A stretch of 43,984 nt of DNA from an uncultured Lachnospiraceae bacterium. Its GTDB lineage: Bacteria > Bacillota > Clostridia > Lachnospirales > Lachnospiraceae. The DNA is taken from assembly GCA_910579645.1 (NCBI GenBank), contig CAJTVK010000020.1, positions 1 through 43,984 on the forward strand. The letters run 5' to 3'. Numbering within the stretch: the stretch's first letter is position 1; the number at the start of each line of letters is the position of its first letter. Below the pieces are notes generated by a model. It saw only the letters and a list, made by a program, of their open reading frames with translations. It made no database searches and was not told where the DNA came from. Shown here in pieces: positions 7,560-15,794 of this stretch. A program made the translations under genes and the position numbers.

Positions 7560-8918
7560 TTATGACGCTTCTGCCTCGTTATTGCTTCCTATTACACGGT
7601 TGATCTCCGGCATCATTTTATCTAATTTATAGAAAGCAAGCATAATTGCCATCAGCACAAACAAGACGGCCGGAATCAACCCACATACTGCTGCGATTGT
7701 AAAGTTTGCGCTTCTGCTCTGTACCTCAACGGTGGCATCAAAGCCGCCAATCGTAAGCATAAGGCCAAGAAGCCCCGAACCAAGAGCACCGCCAAACTTA
7801 CTTGCAAACCCTTTCACTGCCCCGATAGTTCCGTCCATTCGCTGTCTTCCCTTATATGCATTATAGGAGCCGCAATCCAATGCCATAAGGTTCATCAGAT
7901 AAGTAATCGGCAGTGTGCCGACTCCGGTAATTACCGTTGCCGCTATCAAAACCGGAATGCTTCCGCCGGAAATAAATGTCACAAAACTTCCGACTGCATA
8001 GATAATACAGCCAATCTGTACCATTCTCCCCATAGGAATTTTTTTCAGCATAAGTGGAAAAAATATCATCAGCGGAACTGTCACCATGCTGACTGCGCTG
8101 ATGAATCCCATAATCTCAAGGTTCTTCACAATATATGTATAGTAGTACGTGGCAACACCGGTACCTGTAACAAGGCTGTACACCAATTGCAGCGCAACAA
8201 CCATATATACATATTTATTGCTCTTCAAAACGGTAATGACATCCTTAAAAGCAACCCTTTCGCTTACCGTATCCACTTTTTCCGTTTCCTTTACAAAGAA
8301 GAAACGTAAAATACCAATCACTGCAAGCGGAAGTGCAAACATGGCGATTACTGTTCTCCATCCGGCCGCAGAAGTAGCAATCCTTGCCATTGCAACTGGG
8401 AATATCATATTGATCACGATGCTTGCGACCATAATGATAATCCCGCCAAAAGAAGCCAGCTTCACTCTCTGTTCATTACTTCCGAATGCCCGTACCATAT
8501 AGGGATTACCTGATGCATTAAGAAGCGTTGTAAATACTGAATTTACAAACATATACATGACAAATATCCAGACTGCCTTTACTGTCGTACTTGCCTGTGC
8601 TGGTGCTGAATATAACAGCCACGTGCAAAGCCACACACCAATAATAGCGAACTCATACGGGCGTCCTTTTCCCCATTTTGTGTCCGTCCTGTCAACGAGA
8701 TACCCTGCAAACAAATCCGTGACTGCATCCACAACCTTGCTTGCCATCAACAGCCCACCCACCAAAGCCGGTTCCATGCCGAGCGTATTTGTGCAATAAA
8801 TCGAAATAAAACTAAGTACAAGGAAGTTTGCTGATAATGACAAATCCCTGGCGCTCCACGCCCAGAATTTTACCACGCCGATTTTTCCCGGCTTATCCTT
8901 TTTATTTTTCATTTCCAT
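7560..8918 (-). CDS. GPH-family (MFS) sugar:cation symporter
   Basis: A 452-residue membrane protein with about 12 hydrophobic segments. The N-terminal half carries the glycoside-pentoside-hexuronide:cation symporter signature: VVDAVTDLFAGYLVDRTDTK, then WGKGRPYE. A second family mark is the C-terminal GSYNAYKGRQRMDGTIGAV stretch before the last helices. These symporters (MelB/XynP/UidB relatives) carry mono- to oligosaccharides or glycosides with H+ or Na+. It is the first gene of the block that continues to GH2 and GH1, so it most likely brings in their substrate. The start ATG 8918 follows AGGAGAAGGT. Promoter-proximal AraC-type repeats lie at 8999-9035. Confidence 0.9.
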   Translation of the reverse strand: MEMKNKKDKPGKIGVVKFWAWSARDLSLSANFLVLSFISIYCTNTLGMEPALVGGLLMASKVVDAVTDLFAGYLVDRTDTKWGKGRPYEFAIIGVWLCTWLLYSAPAQASTTVKAVWIFVMYMFVNSVFTTLLNASGNPYMVRAFGSNEQRVKLASFGGIIIMVASIVINMIFPVAMARIATSAAGWRTVIAMFALPLAVIGILRFFFVKETEKVDTVSERVAFKDVITVLKSNKYVYMVVALQLVYSLVTGTGVATYYYTYIVKNLEIMGFISAVSMVTVPLMIFFPLMLKKIPMGRMVQIGCIIYAVGSFVTFISGGSIPVLIAATVITGVGTLPITYLMNLMALDCGSYNAYKGRQRMDGTIGAVKGFASKFGGALGSGLLGLMLTIGGFDATVEVQSRSANFTIAAVCGLIPAVLFVLMAIMLAFYKLDKMMPEINRVIGSNNEAEAS

Positions 8919-8998
8919 ACCTTCTCCTCTCCTTTTCTGGCCAATCCGCCGTTCTCTGTATGATCATAGCTTTATTTTATCTGTATTTGCCCTACTCA

Positions 8999-9035
8999 AA
9001 TATCTCTAATTCGCTTTTATTTCTCTCTAATCGTC
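8999..9035 (-). promoter_or_regulatory. AraC-type operator for the transporter-GH2-GH1 block
   Basis: On the minus strand, GACGATTAGAGA and GCGAATTAGAGA are direct repeats 21 bp apart. The proximal copy belongs to the composite AAAAGCGAA-N4-AGATATT, which abuts a weak -35 (TTGAGT) and a TAAAAT -10. The same composite precedes the GH3-GH43 block at 14573-14592. Confidence 0.6.
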
Positions 9036-9051
9036 TTTTTTATTATATATA

Positions 9052-9077
9052 GCGAATAAGCGAAAGTATTGGCGAAT
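9052..9077 (+). promoter_or_regulatory. Direct repeat upstream of the AraC gene promoter
   Basis: GCGAAT occurs at 9052-9057 and 9072-9077, exactly 20 bp apart. The second copy ends 4 bp before the -35 box at 9082. The spacing of two helical turns suits an AraC-type dimer and implies autoregulation. Confidence 0.6.
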
Positions 9078-9081
9078 TATT

Positions 9082-9110
9082 TTGACTTTGAGCATCAATA
9101 GCGATATAAT
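9082..9110 (+). promoter_or_regulatory. Sigma-A promoter of AraC gene
   Basis: TTGACT, a 17-bp spacer and a perfect TATAAT, located 34 bp before the ATG at 9144. It is the clearest promoter in the window. Confidence 0.8.
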
Positions 9111-9143
9111 AAAAATCTACAGGAGACGAAAGGGGATTGTTTT

Positions 9144-10400
9144 ATGGACGGAAACGAAATCAGGCTGATGTTTTTTCAGGAGATGGCCTGCTCCTGCCAC
9201 AATTTTTATCTGTGGACATTTGACGCTGAAATGAACCTGTTGCAAAGCAACTGCCCGGACAGTGACCTTTTACAACAGTGGTTTCTTCTCTGCCTCCATC
9301 AAGCCGATCCTTCTATGGAAATTTTCAATGCTTCAACGCCAGTTATTATCACTGGCATCGTCAATATGATGTGGATTGCCGTTCCGCAGCTCCCGGAAAA
9401 TCCGAACACTTCCGATGCAGGACAGGCTTTCCGGCTGCATGTGCTGGGGCCCTTTTTCATAGATGATGTTGCCCTCCACAGCGCCGATTTAAGTTTTCTC
9501 CAAAAGGGCACTTCCCATCTGCTGCGCCGTCAGATTCAGGAAATCCTTCGGACGCTCCCTATCATTTCATGGAGCCTTTTGCAGGATTATACCATCATGA
9601 TGCACCACTGCGTTACCGGTCAAAAAGTGACCCCCAGCGATTTCCGGTATTTCAGCCAGACAAAATCAGCTTCCCCATCAGAATCAAAAGCAGAAAAATC
9701 CTATACCATCCATGGTACTTTTCAGGCTGAACAGACCATGCTACAAATGGTACGGGATGGAAACCTTGAATTATTGTCCTATATTGACACCATTGCTGTC
9801 ACGGGGCAGATTGGCAAACTCAGCAACGGCGATTTCATGCGTCAAATGAAAAATACCCTGGAGGTGGGAATCACCCTCTGTTCCAGAGCTGCCATTGAGG
9901 GCGGCATAAGCCCAGAACTTTCCTATAATCTATGTGATCAGTATTTTCAGGCGGTCGAAAGCTGCCATAACTTAAATGAACTCGCTTCCATTTCATATAC
10001 CATGCACCGGGATTTTGTGGAACGTGTCCATAAGTGTAAAATGCAGCAATTCTCCAAGCCGGTTGCCGCGTGCTGTGATTACATTATGATACATCTGGAA
10101 GATGAAATTTCCATTACGGACCTGGCACAGCATACCGGATATTCCGACTATTACTGCAGCAAGAAATTTAAGAAAGAAACCGGCATGACACCGGCTGAAT
10201 ATATCCGCAAAAAGCGGCTGGAAACCGCCGCAAATCTCCTTACCACATCCAATGATGATATTCAGGAAATTGCGGCACGTCTCCATTTTGGCTCACAGAG
10301 TTATTTTACAGATAGTTTCCGGAAATTATACGGCATTTCTCCCAGAGAATACCGTGCTACCGCCCACAGCATAACACCGGATTCTAAAGAACCTTTATAA
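9144..10400 (+). CDS. AraC-family transcriptional regulator
   Basis: A 418-residue regulator with a C-terminal AraC/XylS double HTH at about 305-405. The first helix-turn-helix is SITDLAQHTGYSDYYCSKKF, and the second is DIQEIAARLHFGSQSYFTDSF, followed by the family-typical GISPREYR. The N-terminal 300 residues form a sensor without a cupin signature. The part before the HTH (EGGISPELSYNLCDQYFQAV and following helices) matches the arrangement in the regulator at 35001-36233, so the two are paralogues. Start ATG 9144 follows AAGGGG. The gene lies between two divergently or convergently placed glycosidase blocks, and GCGAA-type repeats occur at its own promoter and both block promoters. It is therefore the likely local activator for both. 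Its 3' end overlaps the convergent GH43 by 17 bp. Confidence 0.9.
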   Translation: MDGNEIRLMFFQEMACSCHNFYLWTFDAEMNLLQSNCPDSDLLQQWFLLCLHQADPSMEIFNASTPVIITGIVNMMWIAVPQLPENPNTSDAGQAFRLHVLGPFFIDDVALHSADLSFLQKGTSHLLRRQIQEILRTLPIISWSLLQDYTIMMHHCVTGQKVTPSDFRYFSQTKSASPSESKAEKSYTIHGTFQAEQTMLQMVRDGNLELLSYIDTIAVTGQIGKLSNGDFMRQMKNTLEVGITLCSRAAIEGGISPELSYNLCDQYFQAVESCHNLNELASISYTMHRDFVERVHKCKMQQFSKPVAACCDYIMIHLEDEISITDLAQHTGYSDYYCSKKFKKETGMTPAEYIRKKRLETAANLLTTSNDDIQEIAARLHFGSQSYFTDSFRKLYGISPREYRATAHSITPDSKEPL

Positions 10401-12213
10401 CCTGCCCCTCCGTGATACCGCCCTCATTATAGAGGTCTACCCGGACATAATAATCCTTTGTTCCTGCCACAAGGGCGCCTATCTCCAGTTCGTTTACTCC
10501 GTGTACATGATAGCTGTGATACAGCTTTTTTTCCTCATGCCCCCACAAGACCACTGCTCCCTGTGCATCCCCTTTCCATGCTATTTTCATATCCGTACCG
10601 CCTGTCCGCTCTGCACAGACATCTTCCGCCTGCATGGGTGCTTCCTTTTCCATATGCCCAAATACACGCAGTCCAGAGATACAGGCAGCACAGTCATAAG
10701 GTACTTTGCAAACCGTCAGGCGAATATACCGTGCCATAATACCGTTCTCTCTCACCACCAAGTCATGTGCCAGATCCGTTTCTGCCTCTCTCTTATCTTC
10801 TATCACAGCCCAACTGTTTCCATCGACAGACACCTCCAATATCCATTGCGTTTTATAAACGGTTTCTTCTATATAACGCCCCGGTCCCTGACCGCCGCCT
10901 ACTGCACATTTTCCTTCGGGAAGAGAATACATTCCCGGTTCATCCGCAAAATTGATCTGCACAGCCCTGACATCAGCTGCTTCTCCCAAATCCACACAAA
11001 CCCACTCACCGGCGTCAGGCGTTTCTGCTTTCCACCATGTCTGCACATTTTCGTCCACTGCTTTTTCTGCCGAATCCTGCCCGCTGGAAGCAGTCACTTT
11101 TTTACCATAGGACAAAAGCATCCATTTCGGCGCTGCCCAAGGGTCTGTGCCAGTCTCCCCGACTTTTACCGGCCAGTCTCCATAGCGCTGGTTACAGAAC
11201 AATTCCCCGTCACCGTCAAACCCGGCAGGCCATAATCCCACCCTTCTTTCCATGGCATGGTTGACGGAAATCCGCATAGTGGAAGTATGCCAGTAATTCC
11301 CATAAGTATCTTCAAGGGTTGAACCATGCCCTGCGCCTGGGAAGAACCCTCCCGGCTGATACGAATAAGGATTATTCCGTGCAGGCGTAAATGGTCCAAG
11401 CGGTTGGTCTGAAATATACACGCCGTCTCCGTACACATTATATTCCGTACCGGTGCAGGCATACTGGAGATAGTATTTCCCGTCATGCTTTGTCATCCAC
11501 GCCCCTTCTATATACGGATTGTCAGAAATCATGGTGCGGATCATCTGCTGCTGTTCTTCCGGAAGTTTACAGACAATAGGCTCCAAATCCGTAATATCCT
11601 CTGCCCTGCATCCCATCTGTTTCGCAAAATTTTCACGCATCAGCAGCCAGACATTATTTGAAGTAATGTCATAATGATGGTTTTCCCCCACACGCTCATA
11701 TCCGAACACATCTTTGTGATTTGTGATCAGCTCCAATCTCTCTCCAAGCGGTTTCATAGTATCGGGATCAAGCTCCACGCCCCATATAGGCGTCATATTA
11801 GAACAGCCCCAATAAAAATAAATTCTCCCATCATCATCCGCAAACAGGTTGGGATCCCAGAAATCAAAGGTTCCTTCAATTTTCTCAAACTCTCCGCTCT
11901 CCGGGTCTAACGTCCGATAGAAATGGCAGACCTCCCCCGCCTTTGATGCGCTGAAATAAAGATATTCCCCGATCACCCTCACGTCCGGGGCATAGTCATA
12001 GATCGGTACATTTTTTAATTCATGCATGGTCCATTCCGCTAAATCGGTACTGGTCCAAAAAGCCCTGCTCATGGAAGGGAACAGATAATATTTTCCCTTA
12101 TACAGCACCATAGACGGGTCTGCCGCCTCACGGTTTCTCGAAAACCCATTGTCCTTCTGGTTAAACTGATACCGATATGTCAGATTTAACGGATTACAAT
12201 AATATTTTGACAT
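10384..12213 (-). CDS. GH43 family glycosidase with F5/8 type C (CBM32-like) domain
   Basis: This 609-residue protein begins with a five-bladed beta-propeller of the GH43 type (about 1-375). Likely catalytic residues are the base Asp32 (EAADPSMVLYKGKYY), the pKa modulator Asp120 (FDFWDPNLFADDDG) and the acid Glu236 (NPYIEGAWMTKHDGKYY). Residues about 380-535 form a discoidin/F5/8 type C carbohydrate-binding domain (VTASSGQDSAEKAVDENVQT onwards, ending ARYIRLTVCKV), and a fibronectin-III-like tail follows. There is no signal peptide, although the binding domain is more usual in exported enzymes. GH43 members release beta-xylose or alpha-L-arabinofuranose, and the subfamily cannot be fixed by eye. 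The gene starts 16 bp after the GH3 stop with GGAGGG before the ATG. It ends convergently with the AraC gene. Confidence 0.88.
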   Translation of the reverse strand: MSKYYCNPLNLTYRYQFNQKDNGFSRNREAADPSMVLYKGKYYLFPSMSRAFWTSTDLAEWTMHELKNVPIYDYAPDVRVIGEYLYFSASKAGEVCHFYRTLDPESGEFEKIEGTFDFWDPNLFADDDGRIYFYWGCSNMTPIWGVELDPDTMKPLGERLELITNHKDVFGYERVGENHHYDITSNNVWLLMRENFAKQMGCRAEDITDLEPIVCKLPEEQQQMIRTMISDNPYIEGAWMTKHDGKYYLQYACTGTEYNVYGDGVYISDQPLGPFTPARNNPYSYQPGGFFPGAGHGSTLEDTYGNYWHTSTMRISVNHAMERRVGLWPAGFDGDGELFCNQRYGDWPVKVGETGTDPWAAPKWMLLSYGKKVTASSGQDSAEKAVDENVQTWWKAETPDAGEWVCVDLGEAADVRAVQINFADEPGMYSLPEGKCAVGGGQGPGRYIEETVYKTQWILEVSVDGNSWAVIEDKREAETDLAHDLVVRENGIMARYIRLTVCKVPYDCAACISGLRVFGHMEKEAPMQAEDVCAERTGGTDMKIAWKGDAQGAVVLWGHEEKKLYHSYHVHGVNELEIGALVAGTKDYYVRVDLYNEGGITEGQVIKVL

Positions 12214-12229
12214 GTTCTATTCCCTCCTT

Positions 12230-14503
12230 CTATTGATTCATGTCTGCAAAAAGATTTTCCCGCTCTTCCTCCGTGACCCCTGAAAAATCAAGCAATAGTG
12301 ACACGGACTGTGTAAGCAGACTTTCCATTCCTTTCTCTGCGCCTGCCTGCAGCATCTGCTCCGCCATTTCCTGTGGGAACAGCCCGGCTGCGCTCATGCC
12401 GTACATCATTGCCGCAAAATGCTCCTCAAAAAATTTCCTTCCCACCGGATGCAGAACAAAATCCTTAATCAGGGTTCCTTCATCAAAATAATCTGTCATG
12501 GGAAGCTCTTTTCCCTCCACAGAAACTTCCTGTGTCAAAAGCATCCTGTCAGCGGAAGCGCCAATCGAAATCCGGTATGTGCCGGGTGCTGCATACCACC
12601 CCTTTATGAGCGGACTATAACAGGCAAAATCCCTGTATTCCAACTGAAAAGAAACCCGCTTCGTCTCTCCCGGTTCCAGAGCAATCTTTTCAAAACCCTT
12701 CAATTCCCTTACCGGACGGCGCAACTCCCCTTCCGGCGGTGCAACATAAAGCTGTACCACTTCTTTTCCTGCCCTGCTCCCGCTGTTGGTCACATCCACC
12801 GTCACGCATGTATGCCCTTCTTCCGTGAGCCGGTGCGTATCCACACATAAATTCCCATAGCTGTAATCAGTATAGGACAACCCATATCCAAAGGGGAAAA
12901 GCGGTCTGCGCCCAACGCTGCTGTAATAACGGTATCCCACAAACATCCTCTCATTGTAATTCACCTGTCCGAGTTCCCCGCCAAAACAAAGATAAGACGG
13001 GTTATCCTCCAAACGTTCCGGGAAGGATTCCGGCAACCTTCCGCTGGGATTTTCCCTGCCAAATAAAACATCTGCCACCGCACCGCCTGCTGCCTCGCCG
13101 CCAAGGTAAGTCTCCACCACTCCCTTTACCTGCCCGATCCACGGCATTTCCACTGGTGCGCCATTGTGCAGGACTACAATTGTATTTGGCTGTACTTCAC
13201 AGACCCGCTGGATCAGTTCATTGTGGCTTTCCGGCATCCGCATATGGCTCCTGTCATACCCTTCCGATTCCATCAGTTCCGATAAACCTGCAAAGATAAC
13301 CGCCTTGTCCACCCTTCCTGCCAACGCCTGCGCCTCTGCAATCCATTCTTCCTCCGGCTCATCTGTCCGGTATCCCAATGCAAACTCAATATGGACATCC
13401 GGGAACATTTTCTCCGCATAGTTCAGCGCACTGTCTACCTCCCTGCTATGGATACGGCTTGACCCGCTTCCCTGATATCTGGGTTCCTTCGCAAACCCTC
13501 CGATGAATGCGATTTTTTCATGTGTGCCAAGAGGCAGGACTTTATCCTCATTTTTCAAAAGCACAATAGACTGTGCCGCAATCTTATGGGCTAATGCATG
13601 ACCCTTTTCATAATCAAAATTTTGGCCTTCTTTGTGGCTTTCTGCCGCTTTAACCGCCAGCTTCAGCACATTTCCTGCCGCCTGATCCAGCATTTCTCCC
13701 GAAAGTCGTCCGTTTTCCCATGCCTGTATTACCTTTTTGTCACTGTCTTCTCCCGGCATGGTCAGGTCACAGCCTGCTTCTATCGCCGCAGTGCGGTTAT
13801 GAACAGCGCCCCAGTCGCTGATGACAATGCCCTGATAGCCCCATTCCTCCCGCAGGACTCCTGTGAGAAGCTCATTCTTCTCCGTACAGAAGGTGCCGTC
13901 CACCCGGTTGTACGCCGCCATCACCGCCCATGGCTTTGCCTTACGGATAATCCGTTCAAAAGCCGCCAGATACAGTTCACGTGCTGTCCTCTCATCCATG
14001 TTGGAAGAACTGCTCATCCGCCGGTACTCCTGACTGTTGGCAAAAAAGTGTTTCACGCAGGCTCCTACCCCCTGCTCCTGAATCCCTTTTATAAAAGCCG
14101 CACCTAATTCTCCTGCCAGAAACGGGTCTTCACTGTAGTATTCAAAATTGCGCCCACAAAGGGGATTTCTCTTGATATTGACCCCCGGCCCTAAAAGCAG
14201 CTGCACATTTTCCGCCTGGCACTCTTCCCCCAGCTCTTTCCCCATTTCATACAAGAGTTCCCTGTCAAAGCTGGCGGCAGAAAGCGCCTCTGACGGGAAA
14301 CATACCGTTGGCTTGCTGCCGCCGCTCATATCATTAGAATCCCCTTCCACAAAACGCAGCCCATGAGGACCGTCCTGCATACGTACTACAGGTATTTCAC
14401 TACCCTGCACTGTTTTTGTATTCCAGTTCCCCTCCCCTGTAGTAAGACTGATTTTCTCCTTTTCCGTAAGCTCTGATAATAATTTCGGAATATCTAAATT
14501 CAT
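12230..14503 (-). CDS. GH3 family beta-glucosidase-like enzyme
   Basis: A 757-residue GH3 enzyme. It has the TIM barrel with RMQDGPHGLR near 41-50, the transition-state KHF at 151-153, and the nucleophile Asp230 in GIVISDWGAVHNR. The alpha/beta sandwich follows (SIVLLKNEDKVLPLG, then GGEAAGGAVADVLFG), then a fibronectin-III-like domain (SRAGKEVVQLYVAPPEG) near 580-665. The last about 90 residues are an extra helical tail (MTDYFDEGTLIKDFVLHPVG onwards) seen in some Firmicutes GH3 proteins. There is no signal peptide. It is the first gene of the GH3-GH43 block. GGAGG precedes the ATG, and the promoter region carries phased GCGAA repeats. A beta-glucosidase role is most likely. Beta-xylosidase activity is possible given the GH43 neighbour. 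Confidence 0.9.
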   Translation of the reverse strand: MNLDIPKLLSELTEKEKISLTTGEGNWNTKTVQGSEIPVVRMQDGPHGLRFVEGDSNDMSGGSKPTVCFPSEALSAASFDRELLYEMGKELGEECQAENVQLLLGPGVNIKRNPLCGRNFEYYSEDPFLAGELGAAFIKGIQEQGVGACVKHFFANSQEYRRMSSSSNMDERTARELYLAAFERIIRKAKPWAVMAAYNRVDGTFCTEKNELLTGVLREEWGYQGIVISDWGAVHNRTAAIEAGCDLTMPGEDSDKKVIQAWENGRLSGEMLDQAAGNVLKLAVKAAESHKEGQNFDYEKGHALAHKIAAQSIVLLKNEDKVLPLGTHEKIAFIGGFAKEPRYQGSGSSRIHSREVDSALNYAEKMFPDVHIEFALGYRTDEPEEEWIAEAQALAGRVDKAVIFAGLSELMESEGYDRSHMRMPESHNELIQRVCEVQPNTIVVLHNGAPVEMPWIGQVKGVVETYLGGEAAGGAVADVLFGRENPSGRLPESFPERLEDNPSYLCFGGELGQVNYNERMFVGYRYYSSVGRRPLFPFGYGLSYTDYSYGNLCVDTHRLTEEGHTCVTVDVTNSGSRAGKEVVQLYVAPPEGELRRPVRELKGFEKIALEPGETKRVSFQLEYRDFACYSPLIKGWYAAPGTYRISIGASADRMLLTQEVSVEGKELPMTDYFDEGTLIKDFVLHPVGRKFFEEHFAAMMYGMSAAGLFPQEMAEQMLQAGAEKGMESLLTQSVSLLLDFSGVTEEERENLFADMNQ

Positions 14504-14572
14504 GTTCCACCTCCAACCAACAACATAATCGTTTTTCTGCTATATCAAGTATAAAATATCCCTCCTGCAATC

Positions 14573-14608
14573 AATATCTGATTTTCGCTTTTTTTATATC
14601 AAATTCGC
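14573..14608 (-). promoter_or_regulatory. AraC-type operator for the GH3-GH43 block
   Basis: GCGAA (read on the minus strand) occurs at 14604-14608 and 14584-14588, exactly 20 bp apart, each followed by an AT-rich GATAT. The proximal copy forms AAAAGCGAA-N4-AGATATT, overlapping a TTGATT -35 with a TATACT -10 after 15 bp. The short spacer suits an activator-dependent promoter. Confidence 0.6.
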
Positions 14609-14762
14609 CTGATTACTCATTGAAATCGAATAGAGAGAAATTTTATCTATTTTTTTACATTTCTTTTTTCTATGATAGTGTACTATAATATTGTTCCGGC
14701 TTCCTGAAAACTGACATACACCATAAACCGTGCGCACAGAGCCGCACAGAAATGAGGACAAA

Positions 14763-14996
14763 ATGCAATTAAAGAAATCCATAGATATCCAGATGTTTTT
14801 GAATGATGTATTAAAATGCCATGGGGGAATTTACTATTCCACCACCGAAGGAGATCATCTCAATCTTAAATCCCAATTATCCCAATTTGTTTTTTTGCTG
14901 GTTTTTATCAAGAAAAACGACTTGATTTCCGGTGAAATTAGTATTTCTGATCCGAATGATCTGATGGTTTTGGATAAATACATTGAACTAATGTGA
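14763..14996 (+). CDS. Small HPr-like protein
   Basis: A 77-residue protein starting MQLKKSIDIQMFLNDVLKCH. The ATG at 14763 is preceded by GAGGA at good spacing and a strong hairpin terminator follows the stop, so it looks like a real single-gene unit. The stretch TTEGDHLNLKSQLSQFVFL followed by ISDPNDLMVLDKYI resembles small HPr-fold proteins common in Lachnospiraceae, where LKS would correspond to the Ser-phosphorylation helix. No His15-type active site (GxHARP) is present, so phosphotransfer from Enzyme I is unlikely. This assignment is from memory of family patterns. It is the only plus-strand gene between two minus-strand blocks and might couple the island to carbon status. Confidence 0.55.
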   Translation: MQLKKSIDIQMFLNDVLKCHGGIYYSTTEGDHLNLKSQLSQFVFLLVFIKKNDLISGEISISDPNDLMVLDKYIELM

Positions 14997-15005
14997 TAAA
15001 CCAAT

Positions 15006-15051
15006 AAATGGCAATAAAGGCATACTCATCAGCATATCTTTATAGCCATTT
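15006..15051 (+). terminator. Rho-independent terminator of the HPr-like gene
   Basis: A 14-bp stem with one mismatch (AAATGGCAATAAAG/CTTTATAGCCATTT) and an 18-nt loop, running into TTTATA. It begins 9 bp after the stop codon. Confidence 0.7.
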
Positions 15052-15239
15052 TTATACTGATGGAACACTTCCCCAAAGTTTTATATTTTCTTTCCATCAG
15101 CCCATCCTTATATAACAATGTGTATCCGCTTTCCATACCGTTACATAAAAACAGCGGCATACATACCACCGAAGTCTGCCACCTGTTACAATCCTTATGC
15201 CATGCTGCCCTATCATTCCTCTTCTTCCATCCAGCCATC

Positions 15240-15461
15240 TTAACTGCCTCCACAATTCTTTCTGATATGTACAACCACATCCTCTACCGGACAGCAAAAC
15301 AACTCACAGATATAGTCGATAGATGACAGGTTCATATTTTTATTATGTTTTAAACGGTGAATAAGCGCCTTGTTAAGGCCATAGTCAACTTCAAGACTGT
15401 ATGTGGATATCCTTCTTTCGTCCATCATCCTCCAGAAAGGTTCATATGTCATCATAGGCAT
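15240..15461 (-). CDS. Small XRE-family (HTH_26-like) regulator, copy B
   Basis: A 73-residue single-domain Cro/C1-type HTH. It has FWRMMDERRISTYSLEVDYG, the recognition helix around LNKALIHRLKHNKN and SIDYICELFCCPVEDVVVHI, then ends shortly after. It is the close paralogue of the HTH part of the protein at 2824-3192 and represents the normal length. It sits directly downstream of the terminator of the 11-gene operon, with its own palindromic operator. Proteins of this size usually repress their own promoter and one or a few neighbours. The specific target is unknown. The ATG at 15461 is close to AGGTG, and Met codons 6 or 9 nt further in are better spaced. Confidence 0.75.
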   Translation of the reverse strand: MPMMTYEPFWRMMDERRISTYSLEVDYGLNKALIHRLKHNKNMNLSSIDYICELFCCPVEDVVVHIRKNCGGS

Positions 15462-15505
15462 CTACACCTGTATTCTATAGTATATAGGGTCTGAATATTA
15501 TTTAC

Positions 15506-15527
15506 TATCCTGCATATCGATAGGATA
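15506..15527. promoter_or_regulatory. Operator-like palindrome upstream of XRE copy B
   Basis: TATCCT-N10-AGGATA, the same inverted repeat and position as before copy A. Here it extends by an inner CTATC/GATAG overlap. Confidence 0.55.
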
Positions 15528-15690
15528 TGAATGTATAGGAACCCTATCCGGCACACTCCCAGAATTCCATATTCGCTAAAATTTTTTCTTTATCCAAAAA
15601 AACAAAATGCAATCTGTTCATTACCCACATAAATATCCGATAGAAACAGTCATCGAATGCCGATACGCAACCAACTTTTAGAATGAAAAA

Positions 15691-15719
15691 CAGAACCAGA
15701 GATATCAGCCCTGATTCTG
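15691..15719 (-). terminator. Terminator of the 11-gene operon
   Basis: On the minus strand CAGAATCAGGG pairs with CTCTGGTTCTG (two mismatches) and is followed by TTTTTC, 75 bp after the stop of the GH106-like gene. The rest of the 15462-15794 gap holds only this hairpin and the XRE operator. Confidence 0.65.
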
Positions 15720-15794
15720 CTTCATGTCAAAATATACACCCCAAGCACAAACTATCCTTTGTTCACCAATACCACCGTTTTCATTGTGTTCTTT

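Larger units (their letters stand above)
15240..15719 (-). repeat. Diverged module repeat, copy B (terminator + operator + XRE gene)
   Basis: Homologous to 2824-3405 in direct orientation. The two copies enclose the whole 3.4-15.2 kb segment (GH1, GH2, transporter, AraC, GH43, GH3, HPr-like). Weak similarity continues into non-coding sequence beyond the XRE stop (plus strand CAGCGGCA.. near 15150, compare about 2880), which explains the extension in copy A. Confidence 0.7.

Noticed and set aside
10501..11235. Plus-strand ORF of 244 codons
   Set aside because: Antisense shadow of the GH43 gene, with no domain and no initiation signal.
15029..15297. Minus-strand ORFs after XRE copy B
   Set aside because: They overlap the HPr-like terminator and have no ribosome site. 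The sequence is untranslated DNA matching the tail region of copy A.
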